DNA of 64,000 nt from Pantoea sp. RIT-PI-b (GTDB taxonomy: Bacteria; Pseudomonadota; Gammaproteobacteria; Enterobacterales; Enterobacteriaceae), in NCBI RefSeq assembly GCF_001187905.1, contig NZ_LGIS01000033.1:186001-250000 (forward strand), in the 5' to 3' direction. Each line of letters begins with the position of its first letter. Within the stretch, counting starts at the first letter, position 1. Under the pieces are notes generated by a model. It ran no database searches and was not told the origin of the DNA. It saw nothing but the letters and a program-made list of their open reading frames with translations. Position numbers and translations under genes: made by a program. Below are positions 1-8,736 of the stretch, piece after piece.

Positions 1-40
1 CGCCGCTGTTCCAGATAGTGTTGGTTTTTAACGTTTTCAT
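1..40 (-). CDS. budB: Probable catabolic acetolactate synthase, N-terminal fragment
   Basis: An ATG at position 40 on the minus strand opens a frame reading MKTLKTNTIWNSG and runs off the window. It lies 14 nt downstream of the budA stop, with an AGAGGT Shine-Dalgarno-like sequence just upstream. In known bud operons acetolactate synthase follows budA, and the W-x-x-G pattern near the N-terminus is compatible with that enzyme. It would condense two pyruvates to acetolactate, the substrate of BudA. Only 13 codons are visible, so the identity is inferred mostly from position. Confidence 0.5.
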   Translation of the reverse strand, partial: MKTLKTNTIWNSG

Positions 41-54
41 AGTGACCTCTACGG

Positions 55-837
55 TTAGCTTTCAACGGCCCGAATGGCTTCATCAAGATTGTGAGGATTG
101 AGCTCTGCCTGGAGGAATTCGGTATCCCGGGGGAGATCAATCACCAGCTTGCTAATCGCGCCAAAGGTCAGCGTTCCCTCCTCGAGCACATAGTCGAGGA
201 TGTGTCCGCCGCCTTGCCGGTCATCAGTAATAAAGTGCTCGTGATAACCGGCCACGTTGATCCCCTGCATGTACTGCGGCGTTCGGAAGCCAATCAGTTC
301 ACCCGGGGTCTGTTTGAATGCGAAGGTTGGCTGATCGCCCAGCACCTCAGGCATCGAGCGATAAGGGCGGCACTGACAGGGAACGGTACGAGTCTGAACC
401 GCCTGGAAGCGGCCACTGATGCGCATGGCGCAGAACTGATTGTCTGAAGTGATTTTACTGTCGATAACCCGGTGAACCTCTTCTCGCGTCGCGGTTCCGC
501 TGAAGCGGTGATGATGTTCCGGTTTGAAAAAGGTCATTACTGCAAACGGCGTTTGTTGCTCGGGTTTGGCAGGATTGGCGCTGCCATCGGAGCGTAACTG
601 ATAGACTTTGCTGTCGAAGGCGATAAGTTCGCCATCAAGCTGGTTGAAGGTACCCAGACCAAAATCGCCTTTGTTTAATAAGTCCGACACCGTGGTGGAT
701 CCGTCATAAACACCACTCAGCAGCGCGCTCATCAGGGAGGTCTGATAGATAACCTTTTCTGGTGAATCATCATTGAGTTTTAAGACGGTCTCTTTCAGCT
801 GTTCCTCGCATGAACAGTCAGATACAAAATTACACAT
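55..837 (-). CDS. budA: Alpha-acetolactate decarboxylase
   Basis: The 260-residue cytoplasmic protein converts acetolactate to acetoin, the second step of the neutral butanediol/acetoin pathway. It matches the whole length of the BudA family: the segment with YQTSLMSALLSGVY and GDFGLGTFNQLDGE near the N-terminus, and the zinc-binding GYHEHF plus GGGH histidines around residues 195-215. A longer frame opens at 879, but the ATG at 837 is preferred because GAGGTGG sits a few bases upstream and the added residues are not family-like. It heads the operon with budB and is divergent from the LysR gene budR, which in known systems activates it in response to acetate and low pH. Very sure of family. 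Confidence 0.95.
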   Translation of the reverse strand: MCNFVSDCSCEEQLKETVLKLNDDSPEKVIYQTSLMSALLSGVYDGSTTVSDLLNKGDFGLGTFNQLDGELIAFDSKVYQLRSDGSANPAKPEQQTPFAVMTFFKPEHHHRFSGTATREEVHRVIDSKITSDNQFCAMRISGRFQAVQTRTVPCQCRPYRSMPEVLGDQPTFAFKQTPGELIGFRTPQYMQGINVAGYHEHFITDDRQGGGHILDYVLEEGTLTFGAISKLVIDLPRDTEFLQAELNPHNLDEAIRAVES

Positions 838-941
838 TTGCCACCTCGCAAACCAATAGTTAAGCCGTGTTAATATCATGGTGGGCTTTTTGGCCTACGG
901 AATCCAATAGCGAAACCTGTTAACTTTGAGACGTATTTGAT

Positions 942-1820
942 ATGGAACTTCGCCATCTGCGTTATTTTGTAGCCGTTGCAGAGACGCTACATTTCACTCG
1001 TGCCGCAGAGATGTTGGGCATTTCTCAGCCGCCGCTGAGCCAGCAAATCCAGCGGCTGGAACACGAGATTGGGACACCGTTACTGAAACGTTTGACGCGC
1101 GGTGTTGAGCTTACCGACGCGGGCAGGGCATTCCTGAATGATGCCGCAGAGATTGTGCAGCTGGCTGACCATGCGCTCGAGAAAGCCCGAGGCATGGCGC
1201 GGGGCATAAGCGGGCAGATGTCGCTGGGGTTCGCCAGTTCAGTCGCCTTCGGTGCACCGGTGTTTGATCTTATTCAACGTTTTAAAACACGTTATCCGGC
1301 GATGGAGCTCATCACGCGTGAAGAAAACATGGCTTTACTGATGCAGGATTTGCGGGATGGATTGCTCGATGCGGCGTTTATTCGCCTGCCGTGTGAAAGC
1401 AGCAAAGCGTTCAACCTGAAGGTTATCGCTACTGAGAGAATGATGGTTGCGTTACCTGTGGGTCATGCATGTAGCCATCTGCACACCATTGCGTTATCAC
1501 AGCTGGTGGATGAAACATTGATTATGTTTCCGCGTGAAGTCGCTCCCAGCCTCTATGAACTGATCGTCAGCACGTGTCTGCGTGCGGGGTTTACAACAAC
1601 ACGATTTATTCAGGCGCCACAGATTACGTCGTCTCTCGGCATGGTGGGCGCAGGTTGCGGAATCGCACTGGTACCAGAGTCAATGTGCTGCGTGAACAAC
1701 CCACACATCACGTTTTGTGAAATAGAGAATAACACTCTGTTCACCGATATCGCTTTTGCCTGGCGACGCAATAATCCCTCCAGGACAGTGATGCATTTGC
1801 TCAATTTAATTAATGCGTGA
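942..1820 (+). CDS. budR: LysR-family activator of the acetoin operon
   Basis: A 292-residue LysR-type regulator with the winged helix-turn-helix at residues 1-60 (FTRAAEMLGISQPPLSQQI) and a periplasmic-binding-like effector domain after residue 90. The linker stretch LLKRLTRGVELTDAGRAF and the RLPCESSKAF segment are shared with Klebsiella BudR. It is divergent from budA with about 100 bp between them, the usual arrangement for budR, where the shared intergenic region holds the activator site. Known BudR activates budABC in response to acetate; that role here is by homology and position. No clear Shine-Dalgarno is seen, but the N-terminus MELRHLRYFVAVAE is typical. Confidence 0.9.
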   Translation: MELRHLRYFVAVAETLHFTRAAEMLGISQPPLSQQIQRLEHEIGTPLLKRLTRGVELTDAGRAFLNDAAEIVQLADHALEKARGMARGISGQMSLGFASSVAFGAPVFDLIQRFKTRYPAMELITREENMALLMQDLRDGLLDAAFIRLPCESSKAFNLKVIATERMMVALPVGHACSHLHTIALSQLVDETLIMFPREVAPSLYELIVSTCLRAGFTTTRFIQAPQITSSLGMVGAGCGIALVPESMCCVNNPHITFCEIENNTLFTDIAFAWRRNNPSRTVMHLLNLINA

Positions 1821-1904
1821 AATCGGGCATTTTATTCAGGTCATAATGATGCCCAATATTAAATATCACTCTAAGCGCTGAATAAAAATCCGACCTGAAA
1901 TGCT

Positions 1905-2861
1905 TCAGCTCGGAATACGCAGTGTTCCGGGAGACTTGCCTGTCACGCGTTTAAATGCCCGACTGAAGGCAGCTTGCGAGGAGTAACCTAAGCGTTGTGA
2001 TGCAGCGTCAATGGTGATTTTTTCTGACGACAACCAGCGGATAGCCAGTTGCATGCGCACTTCCGTTGCATATCGCAGGGGAGGTATACCGATTGTTGCC
2101 TGAAACCTCTCCGCGAATGCGGATCGGGAGATATGTGATTCAGCGGCGAGCTCTGCCACACTCCAATCCCGAGCCGGTTCGCGATGAATGGCCAGAATGG
2201 CGCGGGCCAAACGCGGATCACGCAGGGCCGCTGCCAGTCCAGAGCTGTTATCACAACCGTTTTCCACCCAACCCCTGATAAACATCGCGGCAACGACATC
2301 GGCCAACCTGGCAAGGATGCCAGCATAGCCCACGCGTCCGGAGCATATCTCGCGTTTCATCGCATCAAGTATATGCATGAGTCCAGGCCAGTGAGTGCCC
2401 TGTGCATCGGCAAGCATAATTTCAGGCATCGCCTCTGCTAGCCGCTGCATGCTGCCTAAGTTGATCTCCATGCAACCAAAAAACATCACCGCACTTGGCG
2501 TCTCTTGGGTGCTGGGACAGCTATCCAGTCCACTCACGTTGTCATCCAGTGGTGCTGTCTCTAAATCATCGATATTCATCACTTCAACGGTGGTTGCCGA
2601 CAACAGCTGATGCTCTATGCCGTGTGGAATAAAGACCGCTTCACCCGCTGAAAGCGTAAGACAATGGCCATCTGTGTTTCTAAGCAGCACATCTCCCACG
2701 GCAACATAGTGCAAATAAGCGTGACCAGGCCGACTGACAAAGTTCAGACCAAAGGTATTGCCAGTCTGTATACGCCGATACTGCACGCCCTGAAGCCGCA
2801 GACCTGCAAGCAGTTCACTGATGAGTTCAGACGAGAGGGCAAAGGGATTGGTCGCGTTCAT
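1905..2861 (-). CDS. AraC-family regulator with N-terminal cupin
   Basis: A 318-residue transcription factor. Residues 1-180 form a cupin-type effector domain (HYVAVGDVLLR, AGEAVFIPHGIEHQL), and the last 100 residues carry two helix-turn-helix motifs of the AraC type (SVAELAAESHISRSAFAERF and IDAASQRLGYSSQAAFSRAF). It is divergent from the NepI-like exporter gene that starts 102 bp away, and this AraC/exporter pairing suggests it controls that transporter. The inducer cannot be told from the sequence. Its 3' end faces budR; the short gap between them (1821-1904) holds only a weak GGGCAT/ATGCCC inverted repeat. Confidence 0.88.
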   Translation of the reverse strand: MNATNPFALSSELISELLAGLRLQGVQYRRIQTGNTFGLNFVSRPGHAYLHYVAVGDVLLRNTDGHCLTLSAGEAVFIPHGIEHQLLSATTVEVMNIDDLETAPLDDNVSGLDSCPSTQETPSAVMFFGCMEINLGSMQRLAEAMPEIMLADAQGTHWPGLMHILDAMKREICSGRVGYAGILARLADVVAAMFIRGWVENGCDNSSGLAAALRDPRLARAILAIHREPARDWSVAELAAESHISRSAFAERFQATIGIPPLRYATEVRMQLAIRWLSSEKITIDAASQRLGYSSQAAFSRAFKRVTGKSPGTLRIPS

Positions 2862-2963
2862 ATTCGGGTTTTGGGTTAAAAACTGAGGGTTTTAGAGCAT
2901 AGATCATCCACGCCCGCCTGCATAGACTTCGGCCTTTAAAGCTATTTAGAAGGAAAAACGGGA

Positions 2964-4199
2964 ATGACAAACGAAGTCTGTGTGAATGCGCACGAGGAAG
3001 TCTTAGACCGTGATGAGCAAATTCGGCCTGCCTGGCGGGCGGTGTTTTCGTTAACCATGGGCGTATTTGGCTTGCTAACCGCAGAATACTTGCCGGCGAG
3101 TTTATTAACGCCCATGGCGCAGGATTTTCAGGTGTCAGAATCACTTACAGGCCAGGCCGTCACGATTACGGCGTTAATTGCGTTATTTGCCGGGTTAATG
3201 GTACCGCGCCTGACGCGTGCGATGAATCGGCGCACCATATTGTTGAGTTTTACGGTGTTGATGATCGTTTCAAATGTGCTGGTGGCGCTATCTACAAGCA
3301 TCGTTATGTTGCTGGCGATGCGCGTCTTGCTGGGGATCGCTCTTGGTGGATTCTGGAGCATGGCGGCGGCGGTGGCAATGCGACTGGTGCCTGAGAGGTT
3401 AGTACCGCGCGCACTGTCGATTATTTTTAGTGGTATCGCGTTAGGCACCGTTGTGGCTGTCCCTCTGGGAAGCTACATTGGCGGCCTTTTTGGCTGGCGT
3501 AGCGCCTTTTTTGTCGCCGCTGCAGTCGGGACAATCACCTTAATTTTTCAGTGGTTCACGCTTCCCGGTATGGCGCCGGTTATTCGGGGTAAAACAGCTT
3601 CGGTTTATTCTCTTCTGCAGCGGCCTGGCGTTAGCGTGGGGATGCTGGGCTGTGTGCTGGCACACACCGGGCAGTATGCGCTTTTTACCTACATACGTCC
3701 GGCACTTGAAACGCTCGCGCATGTTGGAAGTGAAACACTTGCGCTAATTTTGCTGGGATTTGGACTGGCTAATTTTGTTGGGACGCTAGCGGCAGGATGG
3801 TTGATGGAACGAAGCTTACGCCTGACGCTGATCGTGATGCCCACGTTAGTAGGGGCGGCTGCACTCGCTCTGTTAACCCTGCCGGTATCACTGACAGGAC
3901 TTACTCTGCTGGTTATGTTGTGGGGCTTTGCATTTGGCGGCGTGCCGGTAGCCTGGTCCAGCTGGGTAGCGCGTGCTTTACCCGATGAGGCAGAGAGTGC
4001 AGGAGGAATGGTGGTAGCCGCCGTTCAATCCTCAATTGCCATCGGTGCCGCTATTGGGGGACTGGTTTATGGCATAAGCGGCATCACCGGAGTATTCCTC
4101 ACCGCGGGATGCATAATGCTGGTTGCGGCAATGGTTATTGCCTATCGGGTTAGGGTATCCCCAGTCGTGACCGGTACCGGAAGCCAGTCATTTCACTAA
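2964..4199 (+). CDS. MFS exporter, NepI-like (DHA1 family)
   Basis: A 411-residue inner-membrane transporter with 12 hydrophobic segments. It aligns along its length with E. coli NepI, the purine ribonucleoside/6-mercaptopurine exporter: AEYLPASLLTPMAQDF near the first helix, LGGFWSMAAAVAMRLVP in helix 4-5, and LLQRPGVSVGM after the central loop. The product would drive proton-coupled export of a small molecule. Substrate identity is not certain, because drug:H+ antiporters of this clade are promiscuous. An AAGGAA Shine-Dalgarno precedes the ATG. The divergent AraC gene is its probable regulator. Confidence 0.85.
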   Translation: MTNEVCVNAHEEVLDRDEQIRPAWRAVFSLTMGVFGLLTAEYLPASLLTPMAQDFQVSESLTGQAVTITALIALFAGLMVPRLTRAMNRRTILLSFTVLMIVSNVLVALSTSIVMLLAMRVLLGIALGGFWSMAAAVAMRLVPERLVPRALSIIFSGIALGTVVAVPLGSYIGGLFGWRSAFFVAAAVGTITLIFQWFTLPGMAPVIRGKTASVYSLLQRPGVSVGMLGCVLAHTGQYALFTYIRPALETLAHVGSETLALILLGFGLANFVGTLAAGWLMERSLRLTLIVMPTLVGAAALALLTLPVSLTGLTLLVMLWGFAFGGVPVAWSSWVARALPDEAESAGGMVVAAVQSSIAIGAAIGGLVYGISGITGVFLTAGCIMLVAAMVIAYRVRVSPVVTGTGSQSFH

Positions 4200-4324
4200 A
4201 ACCAACGGCAGGTTTACAGGTAAATGCCTGACCTGCCAATTATCTCACCGTTCATTGCTCTCACTCACGGCAGCATGAAGGGTGATGAGTGGATAACCCG
4301 ATGATTCTGTTAGCAGAAAGAATC

Positions 4325-4897
4325 CTAAAGAGTGAGTTGAATAAACGCTTGTATATCTTCGACAGCTTCGCGGTGCTTTGCCGGGCTAGGGTTTATTGTG
4401 AGGCTATCGGCATATCCGTTAAGCAAAGCGCCAAGTTGCCGGGTAAAACGCGCGGTTTCAACAGGTCGGTAAATGCCAGCGGCGATACCTTGCTCAACGA
4501 TCTCGGTGATGAAAATCGTCCACTTTTGAAGTAACAGTTCTGCCAGTTCAGCAAATGCGCTATCGCGTCCCGCCATTTGCCACAGAGAACCGTAAAGCTG
4601 CCAGGCGGCGTCAGGGGCATCCGGTAGATAATTTTCAATAACCGTAATCAGTTTTTCGGTGGGTGATATGGATTCTATGGATTGTGAAAAAGTATCCAGC
4701 TCATTCTGCATATATCTTGTCAGAGCTTCTATACATAGCGTCTGCCAGTCGCTGAAATAATAATAGATATGGCTGCGTGAGATAGAGAGCCGCTCGGTCA
4801 GTTCGCGCGTTGAGACATTCTCAATACCTTTCTCTGCGAATAGCAAAGCAGCGCCGTCCAATATACGTGCTTTAAGCGCTTCCTTTATTTCTTTCAT
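4325..4897 (-). CDS. TetR-family repressor
   Basis: A 190-residue TetR-type regulator. The DNA-binding domain is at residues 8-55 (AALLFAEKGIENVSTRELTERL followed by SRSHIYYYFSDWQTL), and the remainder is a helical ligand domain. It is divergent from the ABC-type membrane protein gene. Two identical-core palindromes in the roughly 95-bp intergenic gap are strong candidates for its operators and would let it repress both genes. The ligand is unknown. Confidence 0.88.
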   Translation of the reverse strand: MKEIKEALKARILDGAALLFAEKGIENVSTRELTERLSISRSHIYYYFSDWQTLCIEALTRYMQNELDTFSQSIESISPTEKLITVIENYLPDAPDAAWQLYGSLWQMAGRDSAFAELAELLLQKWTIFITEIVEQGIAAGIYRPVETARFTRQLGALLNGYADSLTINPSPAKHREAVEDIQAFIQLTL

Positions 4898-4914
4898 GGC
4901 ATGGCTCCGTTGAC

Positions 4915-4932
4915 TTTGAGCAGTTGCTCAAA
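4915..4932. promoter_or_regulatory. Palindromic operator copy 1 (TetR/ABC-6TM intergenic)
   Basis: The sequence TTTGAGCA-GT-TGCTCAAA is a perfect 8+8 palindrome with a 2-bp centre. It lies 18 bp upstream of the tetR start. A second copy with the same half-site lies with its centre exactly 35 bp away. The pair flanks the divergent promoter region, as expected for an autoregulating TetR repressor. Confidence 0.75.
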
Positions 4933-4947
4933 TAGACTGCGATTCTA

Positions 4948-4969
4948 AATTTGAGCACATGCTCAAATT
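4948..4969. promoter_or_regulatory. Palindromic operator copy 2 (TetR/ABC-6TM intergenic)
   Basis: AATTTGAGCA-CA-TGCTCAAATT is a perfect 10+10 palindrome sharing the TTTGAGCA half-site with the copy at 4915-4932. It sits 22 bp before the preferred start of the membrane protein gene. An in-frame ATG at 4959 falls inside the palindrome, which argues against that codon being the true start. Confidence 0.75.
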
Positions 4970-4991
4970 AATATTAACAGAAAATGGACCT

Positions 4992-5885
4992 ATGCAAACG
5001 CATGATATTACTGATCCGGTCAAGGTAACCGGCAGCGCGGTACAAACGCTTAAACGACTTGGACGCCGTCATAGCAAAAAGCTTTTCTTTACCCTCATGC
5101 TCGTTATCGCCGAAAACCTGACCTATCTGCTCTATCCACTGCTGGCCGGCTTTGCCATAAATGCAATCGTCGCCGGTAAGGCATGGCATGCAGTATTTTA
5201 TGCGCTAATGGTTTTTACCATGTGGGTGATTGGTGCCGCCCGGCGCAGCCTGGATACGCGTACATTCGCAAGGATATACGCCGAACTGGCAGTGCCGGTT
5301 ATTCTTGCCCAGCGTCGGGAAAATCATAGCCATTCCACGATCGCCGCCCGCGTTGCGCTTTCAAGAGAATTCGTCGACTTCTTTGAAAAACATCTGCCGG
5401 TATTGATTACCTCCCTGGCTTCAATTACCGGGGCGGCATTCATGCTGCTCGCGATTGAATTTTGGTCCGGGATCGCCTGTTTGGCCGTATTGCTATTCTT
5501 TTCGTTTTTCCTGCCCGGATATACGCGTAAAAATGAGGCGCTTTTTTACCGGCTTAATGACCGACTGGAAAAAGAAGTGGGCTTTGTCAGCAGTGCCCCG
5601 GTTGCCTCTTTGAGCAGGCATTATCGGGTAATTGCGGGGCTGCGTATCCGCCTGTCAGATCGTGAAGCGATGGGATATCTTTCTATCGGGGCGGTCACCG
5701 CGTTGTTATTTGCTATGACTATTTTCACTATGGCACTCCGAGGCGGGACCGACGCTGGTCACATTTACTCCGTCATGACCTATCTCTGGATGTTCGCGAT
5801 GAGCCTTGACGATGCGCCACAGTTGCTTGAAAAATATTCGCAGCTTAAAGATATAGGTAAACGAGTGAATACCGATCTTATCTGA
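4992..5885 (+). CDS. Stand-alone ABC transporter six-transmembrane domain protein
   Basis: The 297-residue protein resembles the transmembrane half of an exporter-type ABC transporter, with hydrophobic segments near residues 30-60, 60-85, 130-175 and 240-270. It stops before any Walker A, signature or Walker B motif, so no ATPase domain is present in this gene or its neighbours. Proteins of this stand-alone type are annotated in enterobacteria, and their function is not established. It could need a partner ATPase encoded elsewhere or act without one. The start at 4992 (MQTHDITD) is chosen over 4959, which lies inside an operator palindrome. It is probably repressed by the divergent TetR protein. 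Confidence 0.7.
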   Translation: MQTHDITDPVKVTGSAVQTLKRLGRRHSKKLFFTLMLVIAENLTYLLYPLLAGFAINAIVAGKAWHAVFYALMVFTMWVIGAARRSLDTRTFARIYAELAVPVILAQRRENHSHSTIAARVALSREFVDFFEKHLPVLITSLASITGAAFMLLAIEFWSGIACLAVLLFFSFFLPGYTRKNEALFYRLNDRLEKEVGFVSSAPVASLSRHYRVIAGLRIRLSDREAMGYLSIGAVTALLFAMTIFTMALRGGTDAGHIYSVMTYLWMFAMSLDDAPQLLEKYSQLKDIGKRVNTDLI

Positions 5886-5912
5886 AGCGCGGACTATTAA
5901 CGCAATATTCAA

Positions 5913-6060
5913 TTAGCACGTTATGCGCGTAAAGAAGGTGAAAGGAATTTGAGCCTTGAATACTGGAGAGCAGAGCATAAAGCTTTTTACCAGAGCAGGT
6001 TTTTACTCTGAAGATATGGAGCTAGTTGCAGAAGAATATGAGGTTATTGAAGCGCTATAA
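5913..6060 (+). pseudogene. ASCH-domain protein remnant, C-terminal end
   Basis: Two adjoining frames read LARYARKEGERNLSLEYW.. and then FYSEDMELVAEEYEVIEAL followed by a stop. Together they match the usual C-terminal pattern of ASCH-domain proteins (small RNA-binding-like fold): E-G-x-x-x-L-x-x-W, then EDM-x-LV-x-E-x-x-E-V-x-E-x-L. The shift between frames is at about 5990, in a run of T. No N-terminal half is present upstream, where the membrane protein gene ends at 5885. It is a decayed fragment, not an expressed gene. Confidence 0.6.
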
Positions 6061-6171
6061 TTCAACTAATTGATAAATAAAACCCTGGCGGTGTTGCTAC
6101 AGCCATTTTTTAATAATTACCATCCTGTATGGTGTCACCCATTTTAAACAGCATGGCAGTCAGTTAATTCT

Positions 6172-6228
6172 CTCAGCAGAGCGAGTCTCTCTGCTGAGTT
6201 GAAAATTTAAGGAAAACCTTTTTTTCTG
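6172..6228. terminator. Perfect 10-bp hairpin followed by a T-rich tract
   Basis: CTCAGCAGAG and CTCTGCTGAG (6172-6181 and 6189-6198) form a perfect stem with a 7-nt loop. A second small stem, AAGG/CCTT, runs into a tract of seven T at about 6222-6228. The pair lies between the ASCH remnant and the XRE regulator gene and is best read as a transcription terminator isolating the two units. A role as a leader structure for the downstream gene is not excluded. Confidence 0.5.
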
Positions 6229-6284
6229 TTAACTGCTGATATAAAAATAGCTGTCGAAACATTCTTATTCAGGGGCTTAGCATC

Positions 6285-7094
6285 ATGGTCAAAAAGACCA
6301 CTCAGGAGCAGCGTCGCGAGCTGGGTGCATTTCTTCTCAGTCGCCGGGCGAGATTGGACCCAGAAGCGTTCGGCATGCCAAAGGGCACCCGCCGCACGCC
6401 GGGATTACGCCGTGAAGAAGTAGCAATGCTGGCTGGTGTGAGCGTCAGCTGGTACACCTGGCTGGAACAGGGCCGTGAAATCAAGCCTTCCTCTGAAGCG
6501 CTGCAGCGTATTGCAAAGGTGCTCAGACTTAACCGCGTAGAGTCATCGCATCTTTTTGCCCTTTCACCGCGTGAGGAGCCGGAACCGCGTCAGGTGGATA
6601 TGGGTGTCAGCGATGGGCTCGACATGCTGGTTCGCGCCATCAATCCAATCCCTGCATACGTGCGCAATGCGCGTCTGGATATTCTGGCGTGGAATGACGC
6701 CATCGCCGACCTTTTCATTGATTACAGTTCATTGCAGCCGCACGAACGAAATACACTGCGCCTGCTGTTTCTCTACCAGCCTTATCGGACGCTGATTCTG
6801 GACTGGGAGCAGATGGCGCGCGGAATGATTTCCGTATTCCGTGCATCGCGTGCGCGGGCGCAGAATAAGGCGCATTTCGACGCCCTGATCGATGAACTGA
6901 GCGAGCAGTCACCTGAATTTCGGGAGTGGTGGCAGGATACCGACGTACAGGGCATGAGTGAGGGGAGTAAAAGGCTGGCACATCCTACCTCAGGACACAT
7001 TGAATTCACCTATGTCGCCCTGACGCCAGAGGGCAGGCCCGATCTTTCACTGGTAACCTACATTCCCAGACATGTTGCCAGTGACCATCAGTAA
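6285..7094 (+). CDS. XRE-family regulator with MmyB-like ligand domain
   Basis: A 269-residue regulator. Residues 8-75 form a Cro/CI-type helix-turn-helix (LRREEVAMLAGVSVSWYTWLEQGR), and residues 105-265 form the MmyB-like ligand-binding domain (NPIPAYVRNARLDILAWNDA, then HPTSGHIEFTY). Members of this family typically regulate an adjacent oxidoreductase or short-chain dehydrogenase gene. Here the next gene, 97 bp downstream on the same strand, is an aldehyde dehydrogenase, so local control of it is plausible. The effector, often a fatty acid-like ligand in this family, is not identifiable. Confidence 0.85.
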   Translation: MVKKTTQEQRRELGAFLLSRRARLDPEAFGMPKGTRRTPGLRREEVAMLAGVSVSWYTWLEQGREIKPSSEALQRIAKVLRLNRVESSHLFALSPREEPEPRQVDMGVSDGLDMLVRAINPIPAYVRNARLDILAWNDAIADLFIDYSSLQPHERNTLRLLFLYQPYRTLILDWEQMARGMISVFRASRARAQNKAHFDALIDELSEQSPEFREWWQDTDVQGMSEGSKRLAHPTSGHIEFTYVALTPEGRPDLSLVTYIPRHVASDHQ

Positions 7095-7191
7095 TAGGAT
7101 AACAACACGCCTTCCTGAGATTTTTGGGCGCACTTAAGATGGATTTCAGGCAGCACAATCATGCTGCACCCATCATTCAGGAGGCTTCAAA

Positions 7192-8607
7192 ATGACATCT
7201 CAATCTGCTAATCCAGTTTCATCTGACATCACCTTTGCGGTATCACGCAATCCGGCGACCGATGAATTCATTGCTAATTATGCCTACCAGACCACAGAAG
7301 AAGTGGAAGCGCTGCTGGAACAGAATGCGGCCGCGTTTCGCCTGTGGCGCGCCACCCCTTTACGCGAACGTGTTACGGCTTACCGCCGTCTGTCGCAGAT
7401 TCTGCGCGAACGCACTGATTTACTGGCAGGGTTGATCACCGCTGAGATGGGCAAAACCTTCTCAGCAGCCCGCGCGGAAGTCGAGAAATGCGCGGCCACT
7501 TTAGACTGGATTGCAGACAACGGCCCATCAGTGCTGGCTGACGAACCGGTGTCCGTCGATAACGGCGACCAGGTTTATGTCTCCTATTTACCGGTGGGAT
7601 CAATCCTGGCGGTGATGCCGTGGAACTTCCCGCTGTGGCAGGTTATCCGCGCATCCGGTCCCATCATGCTCTCCGGCAACGGCTTTATTCTCAAGCATGC
7701 TCCTAACGTCATGGGATCGGCCTATGCCCTACAGGATGCTTATGAAAGCGCAGGTTTTCCTGCTGGCCTGTTTACCAACCTGGTGACGGACAATGATACG
7801 GTGGCGCGCGTCATTGAAGATGACCGTGTCGCCGCAGTAACCCTGACGGGAAGCATGCGAGCAGGATCTGCCGTAGCGGCTATTGCGGGCAGAGCGCTGA
7901 AAAAGAGTCTGCTTGAGCTGGGCGGTTCAGATGCTTTTATTGTTCTTGCTGATGCGGATATCGATCAGGCAGTGCGTGCCGCCGTTGAAGCCCGCTTCCA
8001 GAACGCAGGTCAGGTCTGCCTGGCGGCAAAACGGTTTATCCTGGAAGCGCCCATTGCGGAGGCGTTTACGCAAAAATTTATCGCTGCGGTTAGCCAGCTG
8101 AAAGTGGGTGACCCGATGGATCCTCAGACCCGCGTTGGCCCAATGGCCAGAAAGGATCTGCGCGATGAGCTACATCATCAGGTTGAGCGTACGCTGGAAG
8201 CCGGGGCAACGCTCCTGCTGGGCGGACACAAACTGGAAGGAAGCGGTAATTTCTACGCGCCTACGGTGCTGGGTAACGTGGTACCGGGTATGGCCGCTTT
8301 TGACGAGGAAACCTTTGGTCCCGTTGCGGCTATCACGATTGCGGATAATGCTGAGCACGCCATTGAACTGGCAAACACCAGCGACTACGGTCTGGGGGGT
8401 AACCTCTGGACGGCGGATATTCAGCGTGGACAGCGGATGGCCCGGCGTCTGGAAACGGGCGGCGTGTTCATTAACGGTTTTTCTGCCACTAACGCCCGCA
8501 TACCTGTCGGCGGCGTGAAAAAAAGTGGTTACGGCCGTGAGCTGTCCCACTTTGGGTTGCGCGAATTCACGAATGCGCAGGCTGTTTGGGCAAAAGAGCT
8601 GGACTGA
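7192..8607 (+). CDS. sad: NAD(P)-dependent succinate-semialdehyde dehydrogenase, YneI/Sad-like
   Basis: A 471-residue aldehyde dehydrogenase that matches E. coli YneI (Sad) over its full length, including MPWNFPLWQVIR, LTGSMRAGSAVA, the catalytic Glu in LELGGSD (about residue 242) and the nucleophilic Cys in NAGQVCLAAKRF (about residue 276). It would oxidise succinate semialdehyde or similar short aldehydes to the acid in the cytoplasm. AGGAGG lies just before the ATG. The gene stands with an XRE regulator upstream and electrophile-handling enzymes downstream, so a general aldehyde-detoxification role fits as well as GABA or putrescine catabolism. No aminotransferase gene is near. Confidence 0.88.
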   Translation: MTSQSANPVSSDITFAVSRNPATDEFIANYAYQTTEEVEALLEQNAAAFRLWRATPLRERVTAYRRLSQILRERTDLLAGLITAEMGKTFSAARAEVEKCAATLDWIADNGPSVLADEPVSVDNGDQVYVSYLPVGSILAVMPWNFPLWQVIRASGPIMLSGNGFILKHAPNVMGSAYALQDAYESAGFPAGLFTNLVTDNDTVARVIEDDRVAAVTLTGSMRAGSAVAAIAGRALKKSLLELGGSDAFIVLADADIDQAVRAAVEARFQNAGQVCLAAKRFILEAPIAEAFTQKFIAAVSQLKVGDPMDPQTRVGPMARKDLRDELHHQVERTLEAGATLLLGGHKLEGSGNFYAPTVLGNVVPGMAAFDEETFGPVAAITIADNAEHAIELANTSDYGLGGNLWTADIQRGQRMARRLETGGVFINGFSATNARIPVGGVKKSGYGRELSHFGLREFTNAQAVWAKELD

Positions 8608-8631
8608 GTCTGCGACAATGACGTTTCTTCT

Positions 8632-8689
8632 GTAGAACCGGCTTGCGCAATGGTTTGATGTAATTGTGAAAATACCGAAGCCGTTCTAC
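8632..8689. terminator. Long inverted repeat after the aldehyde dehydrogenase gene
   Basis: GTAGAACCGGCTT at 8632-8644 pairs with AAGCCGTTCTAC at 8678-8689 with one bulged base, leaving a loop of about 33 nt. A TGACG/CGTCA pair can extend the stem. It begins about 25 nt after the stop codon. It may be a terminator or processing structure, but there is no strong T-run, so termination is uncertain. The whole 8608-8932 gap has no gene and otherwise holds the two TAGAC palindromes. Confidence 0.4.
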
Positions 8690-8736
8690 GTCATAATTGT
8701 TTTAAAAAGAAATCTGAACATGACATACAATCCTTG

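Noticed and set aside
1821..1904. Terminator between budR and the AraC gene
   Set aside because: GGGCAT/ATGCCC has an 18-nt loop and no T-run; too weak to call.
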